NCBI GenBank assembly: GCA_021014945.1
Contig: MU266514.1
Location: forward strand, 1-57,609
Length of the DNA: 57,609 nucleotides
DNA from: Leucogyrophana mollusca
Lineage: Eukaryota > Basidiomycota > Agaricomycetes > Boletales
Reading direction: 5' to 3'
Every line of letters begins with the position of its first letter. The first letter of the stretch is position 1. The notes beneath the pieces are model-generated. The model searched no databases, was not told the origin of the DNA, and was given only the letters and a program-made list of their open reading frames with translations. This document shows, in pieces, positions 47,501-57,049 of this stretch. Position numbers and translations under genes: made by a program.

Positions 47501-47699
47501 ACATGCCTATTAGCCAGGACGGAAACACAAGGGATCTGCCAAAGATAAGGCAGCCAACTATACCACGAAGGGCTTTGTAAAGCTGCAAGACGGCCATGCA
47601 ATGGACCAATGGAACTATAATCGTAATTTTGCGCGCTTGCGCATGGAAGACTGGACCATTTTTAGTGACGATGAAGAAGACAATGGTTCGGGTTCGTGA
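44555..47699 (+). pseudogene. DUF6589 family protein, copy 1 (interrupted)
   Basis: Copy 1 starts with an acidic N-terminus (MIPSSRDANFWAAILERDDG, DPDMLDNDPDDSDNDEGG). It continues with SKLLPRILQHWWKPPRS, a tandem-repeat insert with an assembly gap (45181-45690), and then the conserved core: MLCYTRSHHSSRLQQIFAIY, FRGLSAKAFDTLHALAFTMS, INIPFRVLSQRLDNKDEFG, VAWVGDQLTVDRLQGL, FGWFHLQMAFANSLHSQYLG and LNLEEALYHVAEAHIRLD. An in-frame TAG (46740-46742) stands where other members are expected to have Trp; the same frame then continues LVVAGVSDLTEL, YAIEVLELLQGL, CWLVNFKGKQSSFLPIDMAQ and KKLHPAIRVIRELSKH. A second TAG (47511-47513) precedes a further readable tail ending DDEEDNGSGS. Two in-frame introns lie near 47100-47150 and 47252-47306. 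Function of the family is unknown; the motifs suggest a mobile-element protein. Confidence 0.75.
45181..45360. repeat. Tandem repeat with an assembly gap (15 N at 45301-45315)
   Basis: A 29-bp block starting ctaaggaattccggag occurs at 45181 and again at 45251 (period 70). A second block, gagttaggcagataacgact, occurs near 45223 and again right after the N run at 45316. The unresolved bases therefore fall inside the repeat, so the true copy number is unknown. The flanking 45360-45690 contains several palindromic aactccggagtt-like words. The whole insert interrupts the DUF6589 frame. Confidence 0.75.
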
Positions 47700-49418
47700 T
47701 TTGTGTATGGAAAATAGTTACTATACATTATTTATCACCACGGCGAGTTGATTGGAGAGGACGCGTGGACGGAGAGGGTGTACCCTCGATAACAAAAGCG
47801 CCAGGCAGACGGATGCCATGGGGATACCCCACCGGTGCATGGCGTAGACCTGGCGTGTGGGGTATGAAGCTTGAGCCGAACAGCACTCGCCGGGTGTGAA
47901 ATACGGCGGCTGATGTTCGGCTCGTGCTGGCATAAGTGGTGTGGGTGGGACACCGGTATTGGATGACGCATGTGCCGCCACTGCACTGAGCACCAGGCGT
48001 TCGCGAACAGGCGGCTGCACAGACATGCTTGACGCCAGTACAGGTGGTGGTGGGGACGCTAGTGCAGGTGTTGGCAAGGACACCGCTTGTGGAACCTGTG
48101 GGTTTGATGATACACAGGCCAGGTAGTGAGCGTGAAAAGGCGGCTGTACGCACATGCTTGGGGCCCGCCCAGGTGTCTGTGGGGGCGCCGTTGGTGCTAT
48201 GCGTGGGCTCGATGACGCATGGGCCGAGTACTGACCCTCGAGTCTTGCCATTGTGCACGAGGTGTCGCCAGGGCCAGGTGCCAGCGCTGGTGCAGGTGTT
48301 GGTGGGGGCGCCGTTGGTGGAGCGTGCGGCGTTCGTGAACAGGTGGGGGTGCGCTGATGAGACTCGCATCCACCTAGGCTCGGATTCGGTCGACCGACCG
48401 AGTTTTCAATCTCACGAAGCATTGCAGCGACTGGCAAGTGTCCCTCAAGTGTTCCTTGACCACAGCGACTGCTACAAACACCTTGCGACCAATGCATGTC
48501 CTAGCGACCGGTCGAGCGACTGGCGATCACCCCCAAGCTCAGTTATACAGGTCTTGCCCATGTCCTGGGTCGATCGGATGACCTGGAGTATAGCCCTTTC
48601 CTTCTATCATTTTCTATCTCATTCTACCATCGATTATCTAGCCCTTTAGTCAGCGATCAGTTGACAGCCTTGTCATCTTTGTCTTTGTGACTCATACTTA
48701 CAATTTTCCATATATACTTCGACCACCACCTTTCCCCCATAGAACAACGACCCAAGATTAGAACCTTTGCACCCAGAACCCTTCCCAGATAGTCCCCAGT
48801 TCCCCTCCATAGCCCCATAGAGCCAATAGCACCTCCTCCACCCTTCTAGCTTCCAATCAATCTAGTTCTCCTCCCAGTCTCAAGTGTCAGCCTCCAACCA
48901 ATAGTCCATCGCACTCGCCCATAGTCATAGGCGCCATCCTTCTCCTTCAAGATAGTATCCAATTCCCCTGTGATCGAGTTGCAGCCTTTGTCCCAGCTGC
49001 AGAGTATAGTTCCCCACCCATAGACACCCCCCTACTGCGATCGATCACAGGCGATCACCCTCGTTCTGGTCGCTCACCACTCGCGCACCTTAGATTCCCC
49101 TTCTACCCATTACGTTCCACCTTCCCTCTTAGCAGCGACCCTTCCTTCCACCATAGCGACCTCCCCCAGAGCATATAGAACGCTCTACCTCGACTCTAGC
49201 AGCGCTCGCCAGCGTTCGCCCTCATTCTAGCGTTGTTGGTCCACTTGACCCAGTGACTCAGGTGTATTTCGACCCTGGTCTCTGTCTCCTACAGGCTTCG
49301 TTCGGTCTCCCAGGCCCTGCGATCAGCCTTCTACCACCTTATACCACTCTTCCCTCCCTTTCCTCCCTGCAGCAAGATCGTACAAGACCTCCAAGAGTCG
49401 ATGAGCCCACTCGCACCC
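47700..49418. other. 1.7-kb region with degenerate tandem repeats and a pyrimidine-rich stretch
   Basis: From about 47930 to 48360 the sequence is built from imperfect repeats of roughly 105-120 bp; for example ggtgttggcaaggacaccg near 48067 and ggtgttggtgggggcgccg near 48295. On the minus strand these read as a Pro/Ala/Ser-rich open frame (47721-48497) whose units share ASSN/VQPP words; I regard it as repeat sequence, not a proven gene. From about 48650 to 49450 the plus strand is strongly C and T rich with no open frame of note, resembling the untranslated part of a retroelement or a long fungal leader. No LTR ends could be fixed. Confidence 0.45.
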
Positions 49419-51892
49419 TCACAAAGTGCCCCCAAGACTTCGTCTAGTAGCTGGCGACCGCCTAGCGATCGTGCGACCCGGTCGACCCTTGCGAACGCAC
49501 TCGCTCGTACGCCCCTCGCCCGCCGTGAGTGGGTGTGTGTGTGTTTGTGTTGGTTTTTGGGTTTGGCCTCTAGGCCCGCCAGCGAGCGCATCAGCGCGTG
49601 CATGTGAGGCCTGATTTTTTGAAATGAGTGTGTGCTGGCAAGATCGAGCGCATAAAGCACTTACCTGAGAGGTGTTGAAGCGCGAAGAACTGTCGAGGGG
49701 TGGGGGTTGCTGGTGCTGAACGTTGGTGAGCTTGTCTGACTGCTGTTTCTTTGCGTCCTTCTTCCTCTTCCTCTCCAGCGCTGACACTTCCTTAAATCCT
49801 CGGTCGACTCTTCCCAACAGCTCCAGGACCTCGTCTCCATGCCTCTCCAGCAGCATCCACGGGCTTTTCAATGTGCCAGCGATATCTGCAACCATTTGTA
49901 GGCGAGCGTTTGATGCAAGGGTCGTCAAGTAGGTGTCAGGGAGGATAGCGGCAGAGGTAAAAGAACTTGGTGAGTAGTGCTCAAGCTTGGTCTTCGAGCG
50001 CCACTGAGTTAACGCCACCCGGGCTTGCTTCAAGTGTTCCCCTCGATGAACTGCCGGTCCTTGGGCTTTGCGGGACGGATTGACATCGGTGGGAGCAGTG
50101 GTGTCGTCACTTGTGCTCATGGTGCGTTTTCTGTTGCTGTTTCTCGACTTTGTGGGAGTAGAGTGGACACTACTGATGCGTTCGTTTACCGGTGTTTGTG
50201 TACGTTCAGGCGCTTCGATTACTCCCTCGCACCAATCACAACACTTCCCCGTTGGTGCTGAAGACCAGCCCAGGTCAGTACTTTCCCCCCCCCCCCCCAC
50301 TCACTATCAAAATATCCTTACCTTGTTGCACTGCCGTGTTACCAAAATAGATGTCTGAAGCATCATGTCGACATCCTGTTGTTTGCAGCCACTCCCGCAA
50401 GTGTTGATTGACTCTTTTGGCCCATTCTGTGTCATCAGGTGTGTCGTCAAGCTTGTCTCCACTCTCATTGACCACGTCTGCATCTGAGTCACCCTCAGGT
50501 TCAGTCTCGCTTTCATCGGCAACCTTGGCTTTCTTCCGACGTCGCTTCTTTCCATAAAAGCAGACTTTCGGCCAGCAAGACGGCTCTTGCTTGTATATTG
50601 GGTGACCTCCCTGCACGACCGGCTCTCTGGGCCCAAACCTCAAGAGACGAGGGAATGCAGAACTGGATGACGAGTTCAATGTCAGGTATGTCTGCTCCCT
50701 GTTAAACACGTCAGACAATGATTCAACGGCTCGCTAACCTGACACATACCATGCCAGCTGCCTCCGTTGCAATCAAGATCCTCACCCGACTGTGTACAAA
50801 GTCATTCAATACTCGCTGCTTCGAACATGAGCTACGGAGGGCATGGAAGTTCTGTATGTAAGTGGTGCAAGTTATCGGCATGTGTTGATGCAGAAACCGG
50901 AGGATCTCGTGTGTTTGTGGGATCAAATTTGTGAAGATGATGGTTTTGACGAGGTCGTCAGGGCTCATGACACCAGACGCTATGAGGTTGAGCAAGGCCT
51001 CGTAATCTTTCTTGCTCCTGATTTGAATGACGGACGGGGTAATATTAGGCCTGTCATTGCCTAGGTTGACCAGATATGAATTTGAGGCATCGATTTGGAG
51101 TGTCGCGCGAGGGGAGCTAGTGTGGCTGACATCGCAAGGATAGGTATGTGGGGTGGGATGTAAGCTCGAAGCTCAGCAAGTTTGCTGTAGGCTGTTCGGA
51201 AATCACCTCCCCACTGTGAGATGAAATGGGCCTCATCAACAATGACACCAATAAGGTTTTTGGTGTAGTCAGGGGACTTGAGAAGTGCCCGGAAACCCTC
51301 GTGTTCGAGACACATCTCCGGGCCAAGGAATACAGCTTGATATTGGTGGTTTTTGAGCTCCTTCAAGTAGTCAGCACATTATCTGACCACGGAGGGAACC
51401 TCTCACTGTTCATAACTTAGGAGTCCATGTGTCGGCATTAACTTTGACAGCAGATATCCCCATCTGTTTGAATCTTCGTCTCTACCAAAGATGATTTAGG
51501 CAGACTCAAACACAACTATACCTCAACAATACCTGATCATGCTGCAGGGCCTTCAGAGGAGATATAATCAACATTGAACTGTCTTTGTTCAACATTAAAG
51601 GCATTGCAAAAGGCATAGTCTTGCCAGCACCTGTCCCTGCTATCACAACACTGTCAACCCCAAGCAACAAGGCCTCCGAGACATCCAGCTGCCACTGATA
51701 GGGGGTCTTGCCTCCACATTTGTCTTTAAAAAGTCGTGTTAGCTCCTCCCGAATCTTTTGTGATTCATACTTATGCTTGTGGGATGCTTCCGAGCGAGCA
51801 TGTTCCAGATACTTTGCAGCTCGAGCCAGACTCCGCTCGTGGCTAAGAAGAACAGACTGCACAGGTGCCATTCCGGTCAAATGATAAGCCAA
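49419..51892 (-). CDS. RecQ-like ATP-dependent DNA helicase (unit partner of DUF6589), possible frameshift
   Basis: The minus-strand gene starts MAYHLTGMAPVQSVLLSHER and shows the helicase motifs in order. These are PYQWQLDVSEALLLG, VVIAGTGAGKTMPFAMPLML (Walker A), ISPLKALQHDQ, VKVNADTWTP, GVIVDEAHFISQWGGDFR (DEAH box), PILAMSATLAPL (motif III), DDLVKTIIFTNLIPQTHEIL, VRILIATEAAGM joined over an intron to GADIPDIELVIQF, and WAQRAGRAGRS (motif VI). The C-terminal part has HLREWLQTTGCRHD, PTGKCCDWCEG (Cys pair) and RVALTQWRSKTKLEHYSPSS, as in other agaricomycete RecQ-type proteins. Between motif VI and the Lys/Arg-rich KKRRRKKAKVADE the frame appears to slip by one base near 50561-50580. The 3' end is uncertain; a donor-like gtaagt after RFNTSQ (near 49663) suggests one more exon. 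Confidence 0.78.
49528..49550 (+). repeat. GT microsatellite
   Basis: Short GT-rich run (gtgggtgtgtgtgtgtttgtg) near the 3' end of the RecQ gene; on the minus strand it encodes a Thr/His repeat. Confidence 0.6.
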
Positions 51893-52392
51893 AAGGAGTA
51901 GATGTGCCGTACGGGGAAGTACAGGACCAATGAGCTGGAGACGATCAACAAAAGACGCGTGCTCAGAACACGTATATTTTGGGATTGTTTACTAAAAGCG
52001 GGCCACGTGGTGTCACGCGATGACGCATGGGGGGCTTCCCGAACGAAATGCACCAGACGTTGTAGCGCACTCTCTGCACTTTTTTTTGAAACTCCGCGCT
52101 ACAACCGTCTGGAACCGAGACTATGATGGTCGATATGTATCAATATAGGGTCTGCTCCGATCAAGCTGTGGCGTGCAGGAGGGTCCGATTCGGTATCAGT
52201 AGTGTTAATATTGCAGTGCCCAAGTAGTTAATTCGAAAAAAAAATGGCTAGTTAAGTAAATCCTAAATAATACATTAATCACCATGTCTGGATCGCCCAC
52301 ACGCTGACCGAGTGCTCGTGTAGAATAGCCGTAGATATCAGCGAGCACGATAATCAGTAAGAGCAATAACCTGCCTCCACCGTCCAACAGAC
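51893..52392. promoter_or_regulatory. Divergent region between RecQ-1 and DUF6589 copy 2, with an inverted repeat
   Basis: About 500 bp between two start codons facing away from each other. An imperfect palindrome lies at 52053-52068 (CCAGACGTTGTAGCGC) and 52096-52112 (its reverse complement with one extra base), separated by 27 bp that include a T-run. An AT-rich segment follows at 52200-52290. It may be a shared promoter or the junction of two mobile units. Confidence 0.5.
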
Positions 52393-55300
52393 ATGGAGAC
52401 ACCGAAAAGCTCCCGCACCTCTCCTCGCAGTACCAGTGAAAAGATCAATGATATTTTGCTCGAGATCAAGCATGCAAACTGGACATTATCTGAATTCCTC
52501 TACTATCTTTTCTGGCTGCACAACGATGACGGAAATAAAGTGAAATGGGACCCACGGCACCGATCCATGGTGATCCCGTTTCTGAATGGAGAGTTGAAAT
52601 ACACGTGTGGGGCTGTTCTTGAGCTGATATACAAGAACTCGAGCTCAGTGGCCCACACCAAGGATGATATGGAGTCTGAAGGGAGGATGTTAGTGTTGGG
52701 GATAGACCCGGAATCGATCAAGCATGCAAGACCTGCACTCACAACTTGGGCGGTCAGCCTCGTCACTAAGCTCGTCCGAAAGGAGGCGGCGAGAATGGCT
52801 GGGCGCGAGGCCGGACTACAGCTTTGTGCACAACCTGTGCGTGAAGGTGTAAAGCAGCGGGGGGGGGCCCGCCGTAACATGGGATGCAATCAATTCATTT
52901 AGTTTTGACTCAATGCAGAAAATCGTGGAGGAACACGCACCTATCATGTGGCATATTGTCTCGTCATACTCAAATGACAAGTTCGAGAACAGAGATGCAT
53001 ACACTGTGAGGATATACCGCCCGCAAAATTTAGTGAGCCCTGTTCAACAATCTATTCTGGATTGTTACTAACCTTGGCTCTGAGCAAAGGGTGCTGCTGA
53101 TTCCTTGCTCGCACTCACATTTATCAAGACCTGGTTCGCAAGCCTCCCTCCTATGTGCTGCGCTGTTTACCTTTTTGCAACAAAGGCACATAGGTCCCTT
53201 TTCTGTGTCGACAGTCGTCTGGGGCGCTGTGTGTCCTATGACACAGTGTATACGGCACTCAAAACAATGGCGAAAGAGACACAGAAGGACTTACAGCATG
53301 CAACATGTCTGGGGTCCGGGCGCCATTTTTGGGTCTGCGGTGACAATGTGCAGGCATATGCCAAGCAGCGTGACCCATGGATTGGACAGGAGAGTTGGAT
53401 GATTAAAGGGTTTGCTGGAATGGCCGTGGAAATGGAAGACTTCATGGAAGGAGCATTTGACATGGAGAAACTCGTTGCGAAGCAGCTGCTACAAGAACGG
53501 GATCAACTAACTGTCGAACACATCATCGCCGACATAGATAACGTGCACCTGGACAAGGTCAATACCCTTCACTTTATTCGCGCACTCGCTGAGTTTGTCC
53601 CTGAGTTGTATGTTTATAACAATGACCTCGCTGCATTCGAGAAGACACTACAAAAGAATCAGATACCCGTCACTCGCAAGACGAAGATCATCCCACTTGC
53701 CACTAATAGTGCTGATGAGATCACGGTGCAGGGCATGAGAGAAGCGGTGTTGGATTTCCTGGAGACACAGATGGGATTTACAAACGAAAACCTAGGGAAT
53801 CGAGTCATTGTGTTTAGTGGTGATGGGAAGACCTTCGATCAGCTTTTACGGCTCAAACGGCTGCTGGTAATGCACAAAGGGAACCTCCAGTCCATGTGGT
53901 GCGTCGCTCTGATGCTTGAACTATGGCATACCAAATGGACAGAGTTGAGCCGCCTTATACAACAGCATTGGGGGACCGGATTCTTGGGGGATGTGTCAAC
54001 ATTGGGTTGCCTGGCAGGATCAGCTGAATGCCCTACTCCTAGCGACCTGCGTAAGGTTGACTTCCACAATGGTGCCCATCTCGTAAACTTGGCACTCAAC
54101 GCACATTTGCTCAACTGCTGGGAGTACGTCGCCGTCAGTATACTATTAAGATATTCGAGCCGCTGACTCAGTCACATACACAGAAACTATTTCAATTGTA
54201 GTGATTTACGTGAATATTTCCAACAGTTGGCAACAGAAGGGAAACTCCCACCATTTCAAACACTTCTGGATAGTGCGGGTGCTCTCGGTCGTTGCCATGC
54301 AACAACGCAAGTGTACAAAAGAGCCTGCAACCTTGGGCGAAGTGCCCACCACCCAGATCAAGTCCCTGTTGGTGCTCCTTGGACTCCTGGCAATGACGGA
54401 GATGCTAGAAGCGAGATCAATATGGAGGTGGATGGAAATGTACCTTCGCAAGTACAGGACGTGCCCAATGATGATGAAGAAAGGCTGTCAGACATGTCAA
54501 CGGGGCCAAAACAGCCTGAAATGGAGGAAGACATGACCTTTGCAAATTCGAGACTATTCATCCGGAGTGCTGTGCGATGGCGAGAATCTTGTCGAGCAAT
54601 TGCCATCGGTGATACAGGACAAGTTTGGGAGATGCTCAAGGTGCGTGGTGGCACAGTGAATACATCCCGAAGTACTGAAACTGTTTAGCTCTGGATCTTT
54701 ACCTTCGCTGGTGGCGGCAATCCGAACTATACACAGTATCTCCTCGAGCTTTACTGTAACTTCAAGTGGGAACTTCTGGATGATCTGAAGAAAGCCATTC
54801 TTGATAACTGGCTCGTAAACCCCCACGGCATTCCGGGTCTCTTCGTCGAGATGGATCTGTTACAAGAGCACAGCAACTTTTGGTTAGAAGATATGGCTCA
54901 GCATAAAGGAAAAGAATTCGATGATCCTTACTATTGATGGGTTATTTCCATGCACGTCTTGTCATTCCTGCGGCTCAAAGAGGAAATGGAGCAAGCGGTA
55001 TCCCTACGTGCACGCAGTAAAAGCCACGGAAGCCCCCGCACCGATAACGAACTTCGCGTTATGATGGACACACTACGGAAACAACAGGTCAACAGGTGTT
55101 GCCCTGGTCGCAACCCTGGTTTCCGAGCCCCAGACGACTATACGAGGGGAATCGAAACACTTCGTGATGGGAAATTGAAAAATACTATTGTGCAAACAGG
55201 CCACATGGAAATACTGGTGTCACAAGGCAACCGTGGGAGTGAATCAATGGTGATAGAGGAGGATATGGACTATGTACTGAGAAGGGAGAGGCTACAGCCC

Positions 55301-55740
55301 CCCATGAATGCACCATTCATTGCTGGGGGCGTTCTTCAAGCTACAACATCGAAGCACCAGGAATTAGATGAGGACAGGGAAGAGACGGTAAGACTTACAC
55401 TGCACCGCTCGAGCACGCTTTGACTTGGCTTTGGACAGGTCTGATGCGGATGGGGCACGCTTACGTGACTGTGCGAGAAGCACATTCGATGCTGGTGACA
55501 CAAGATGTGCTTGGGATGGCACCAGCATTGGCGGAGGTTCAAGACGTCGCACGGAGGGGGAACAAGGGTGGTAGGGAACGTTCTCGAGTTGTCAGCCAGG
55601 AATTAGCATGGCATTATGATTATTTGAATTTATGTCGAAGGTTTGAAAAGGAGCGGACGTGCCAGCATGCGGGGCGGCAACATAGTGAGTGGATAGTGGA
55701 GACATTGATGCATGTTCTTTTGCTGTATGCATCCGGATAG
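52393..55740 (+). CDS. DUF6589 family protein, copy 2 (one in-frame stop)
   Basis: The second, diverged DUF6589 gene starts METPKSSRTSPRSTSEKIND. Blocks include WTLSEFLYYLFWLHNDDGNK, KIVEEHAPIMWHIVSSY, CVSYDTVYTALKTMAKETQK, FWVCGDNVQAYAKQRDPWIG, IADIDNVHLDKVNTLHFIRA, VIVFSGDGKTFDQLLRLKRL, LELWHTKWTELSRLIQQHWG and FHNGAHLVNLALNAHLLNCW. After introns come FIRSAVRWRESCRAIAIGD, LWIFTFAGGGNPNYTQYLLE, WLVNPHGIPGLFVEMDLLQE and, beyond a TGA at 54935-54937, FLRLKEEMEQAVSLRARSKS. That stop lies between DDPYY and WVISMHVL in an otherwise continuous frame; CGA to TGA would explain it. Copy 2 shares with copy 1 the DN[VI], GDxxT, WH or FH, AH, Gly-rich NxxY and QEH motifs. The last exon ends near 55738. 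Function is unknown. Confidence 0.75.
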
Positions 55741-55857
55741 TCACAGAGGAGGGTGCATGAGCATTGAGTCGCGTAGTAGTATGAACACTGGACGAAGGGA
55801 TGGGATCAAGGGAGACGTTCTCCTTGTCAACTGTTTTGTGCACTGAAAACCTGCAGA

Positions 55858-56705
55858 TCAGACATCTGATAGTATAATGGAATCTCTGAGCCACTCACCT
55901 TCATCTGCTGCTTTCTTCCTTGCTCGTGTTGCAGCTGCCTTGCGTTTGGTCAGTTCCTTGGAACGTAGGAGGCGGCCATCGTATCTCTGATTGAGGGCCA
56001 GAACCAACTCCAAGAGTGCATTGCCATCATCTTGCAAGAATTCCCAGCTAGCAAGTAGACGCGTGAGGGACGAGTGCGAGCGCACGAGGTGGAATTCAGC
56101 GAGGAGAGTCTTGAGTGTGTTGCTGCTCCAGAACAGAGTCGAAGGTGTGTGTCGGAGGCAAGTGAGTGTTCGCCAGGATTCTGATAGACACTGTTGATCG
56201 TCGCAGATAGACACCTTCCATTTACGTGAGCGCGCAGTAAACGCGCCATGTTTGCTTCTATCTTTGCGTCTTCACCTGGGTCTGCCGCAGCAGCTTTCGA
56301 CTTGCCTTTGTTTACTTTAACTTTACCCTTTCCCTGCTTATCTGCTGGACCGGTCTCATCAGTCTCACCCTCATCCTCATCTACTTTACGTTCCTTCTGC
56401 ATCTGCTCCCTGACTTACTTCATTACCGATGGCTTGACATAGATGATGCCAACTGCTTCACTGAGCAGATCTCGCCCAGCATGGCCGCCTTCCTGAATGG
56501 CGTTGCTCAACGAATCCGGCAAACCGATACTGGCGACAGCTCGAATATCCCGTCGATTGATGCCCATCCCGAATGCTATGGTGGCCACAATTACGCGTGC
56601 TTTTCCTCTATTAAAAAGGTGAAGTGTCTCATTGTTGTACACTGATGATGTGATTGAGTACCAGACACGAACGACCTCGAGCCTTTCAGGACCTGGCGGG
56701 AGCAT
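55858..56705 (-). pseudogene. RecQ helicase fragment (C-terminal part only)
   Basis: Read from the right, the fragment begins inside the second helicase lobe: NRGKARVIVATIAFGMGINR, then RRDIRAVASIGLPDSLSNAI with EGGHAGRD at motif VI, where the usual form is Q(R/V)xGRAGRD. The N-terminal lobe with Walker A and DEAH is absent; sequence to the right of 56705 is unrelated repeat. Downstream are an acidic/Lys-rich linker (KERKVDEDEGETDETGPADK, KGKVKVNKGKSK) and ARLLRAHVNGRCLSATINSV with YQNPGE, after which the frame shifts to FWSSNTLKTLLAEFHLVRSH. An in-frame TAA follows VKPSVMK. The fragment converges on DUF6589 copy 2 with about 120 bp between them. This is a truncated, decayed relic, different in sequence from RecQ-1. 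Confidence 0.7.
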
Positions 56706-57049
56706 CTTCCAGAGATAGAGTGCACTTCAGGACACCCTCTGAGGGACCCTATAAGGCTCTACTTATCGTGGTAAGAGAAGAGCCTTAAAGGGTCTCTACC
56801 CTGTGGTTGGACCACAGGTTTTGGCCTATAGAGTGGGCCAAAAAGTGAATAGGGTCCCACAGGGCCCCAAAAGGACCAGCCAGTATTGGCCCATTGTTCC
56901 ACTGGTTTGTGGGTCCATTCAATTGGCCCATTTTTGTGGGACAACATGGGGTACTTCAGGTCGACCCAGCGGGCCAATATGCAAATGGGTTCGGCTAAAT
57001 TAAATTATTAAATAAATAAAAATAGCAGTAAATAATCACAAATAAATAG
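56706..57049. repeat. Repeat region with imperfect hairpin (56745-56794)
   Basis: The arms GACCCTATAAGGCTCT (56745-56760) and AGAGCCTTAAAGGGTC (56779-56794) pair at 15 of 16 positions across an 18-bp loop. The following 200 bp are full of ggccca/tgggcc words (for example at 56836, 56897 and 56970), after which the sequence becomes very AT-rich. No gene was seen. Confidence 0.55.

Noticed and set aside
47721..48497. 258-codon Pro/Ala-rich minus-strand open frame as a gene
   Set aside because: It is a translation of degenerate tandem repeats; openness is expected from the GC-rich repeat unit, and no start or splice context supports expression.
48650..49450. Possible solo LTR or retroelement leader
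   Set aside because: The pyrimidine-rich composition is suggestive, but no TG...CA ends, target duplication or second copy could be found in the window.
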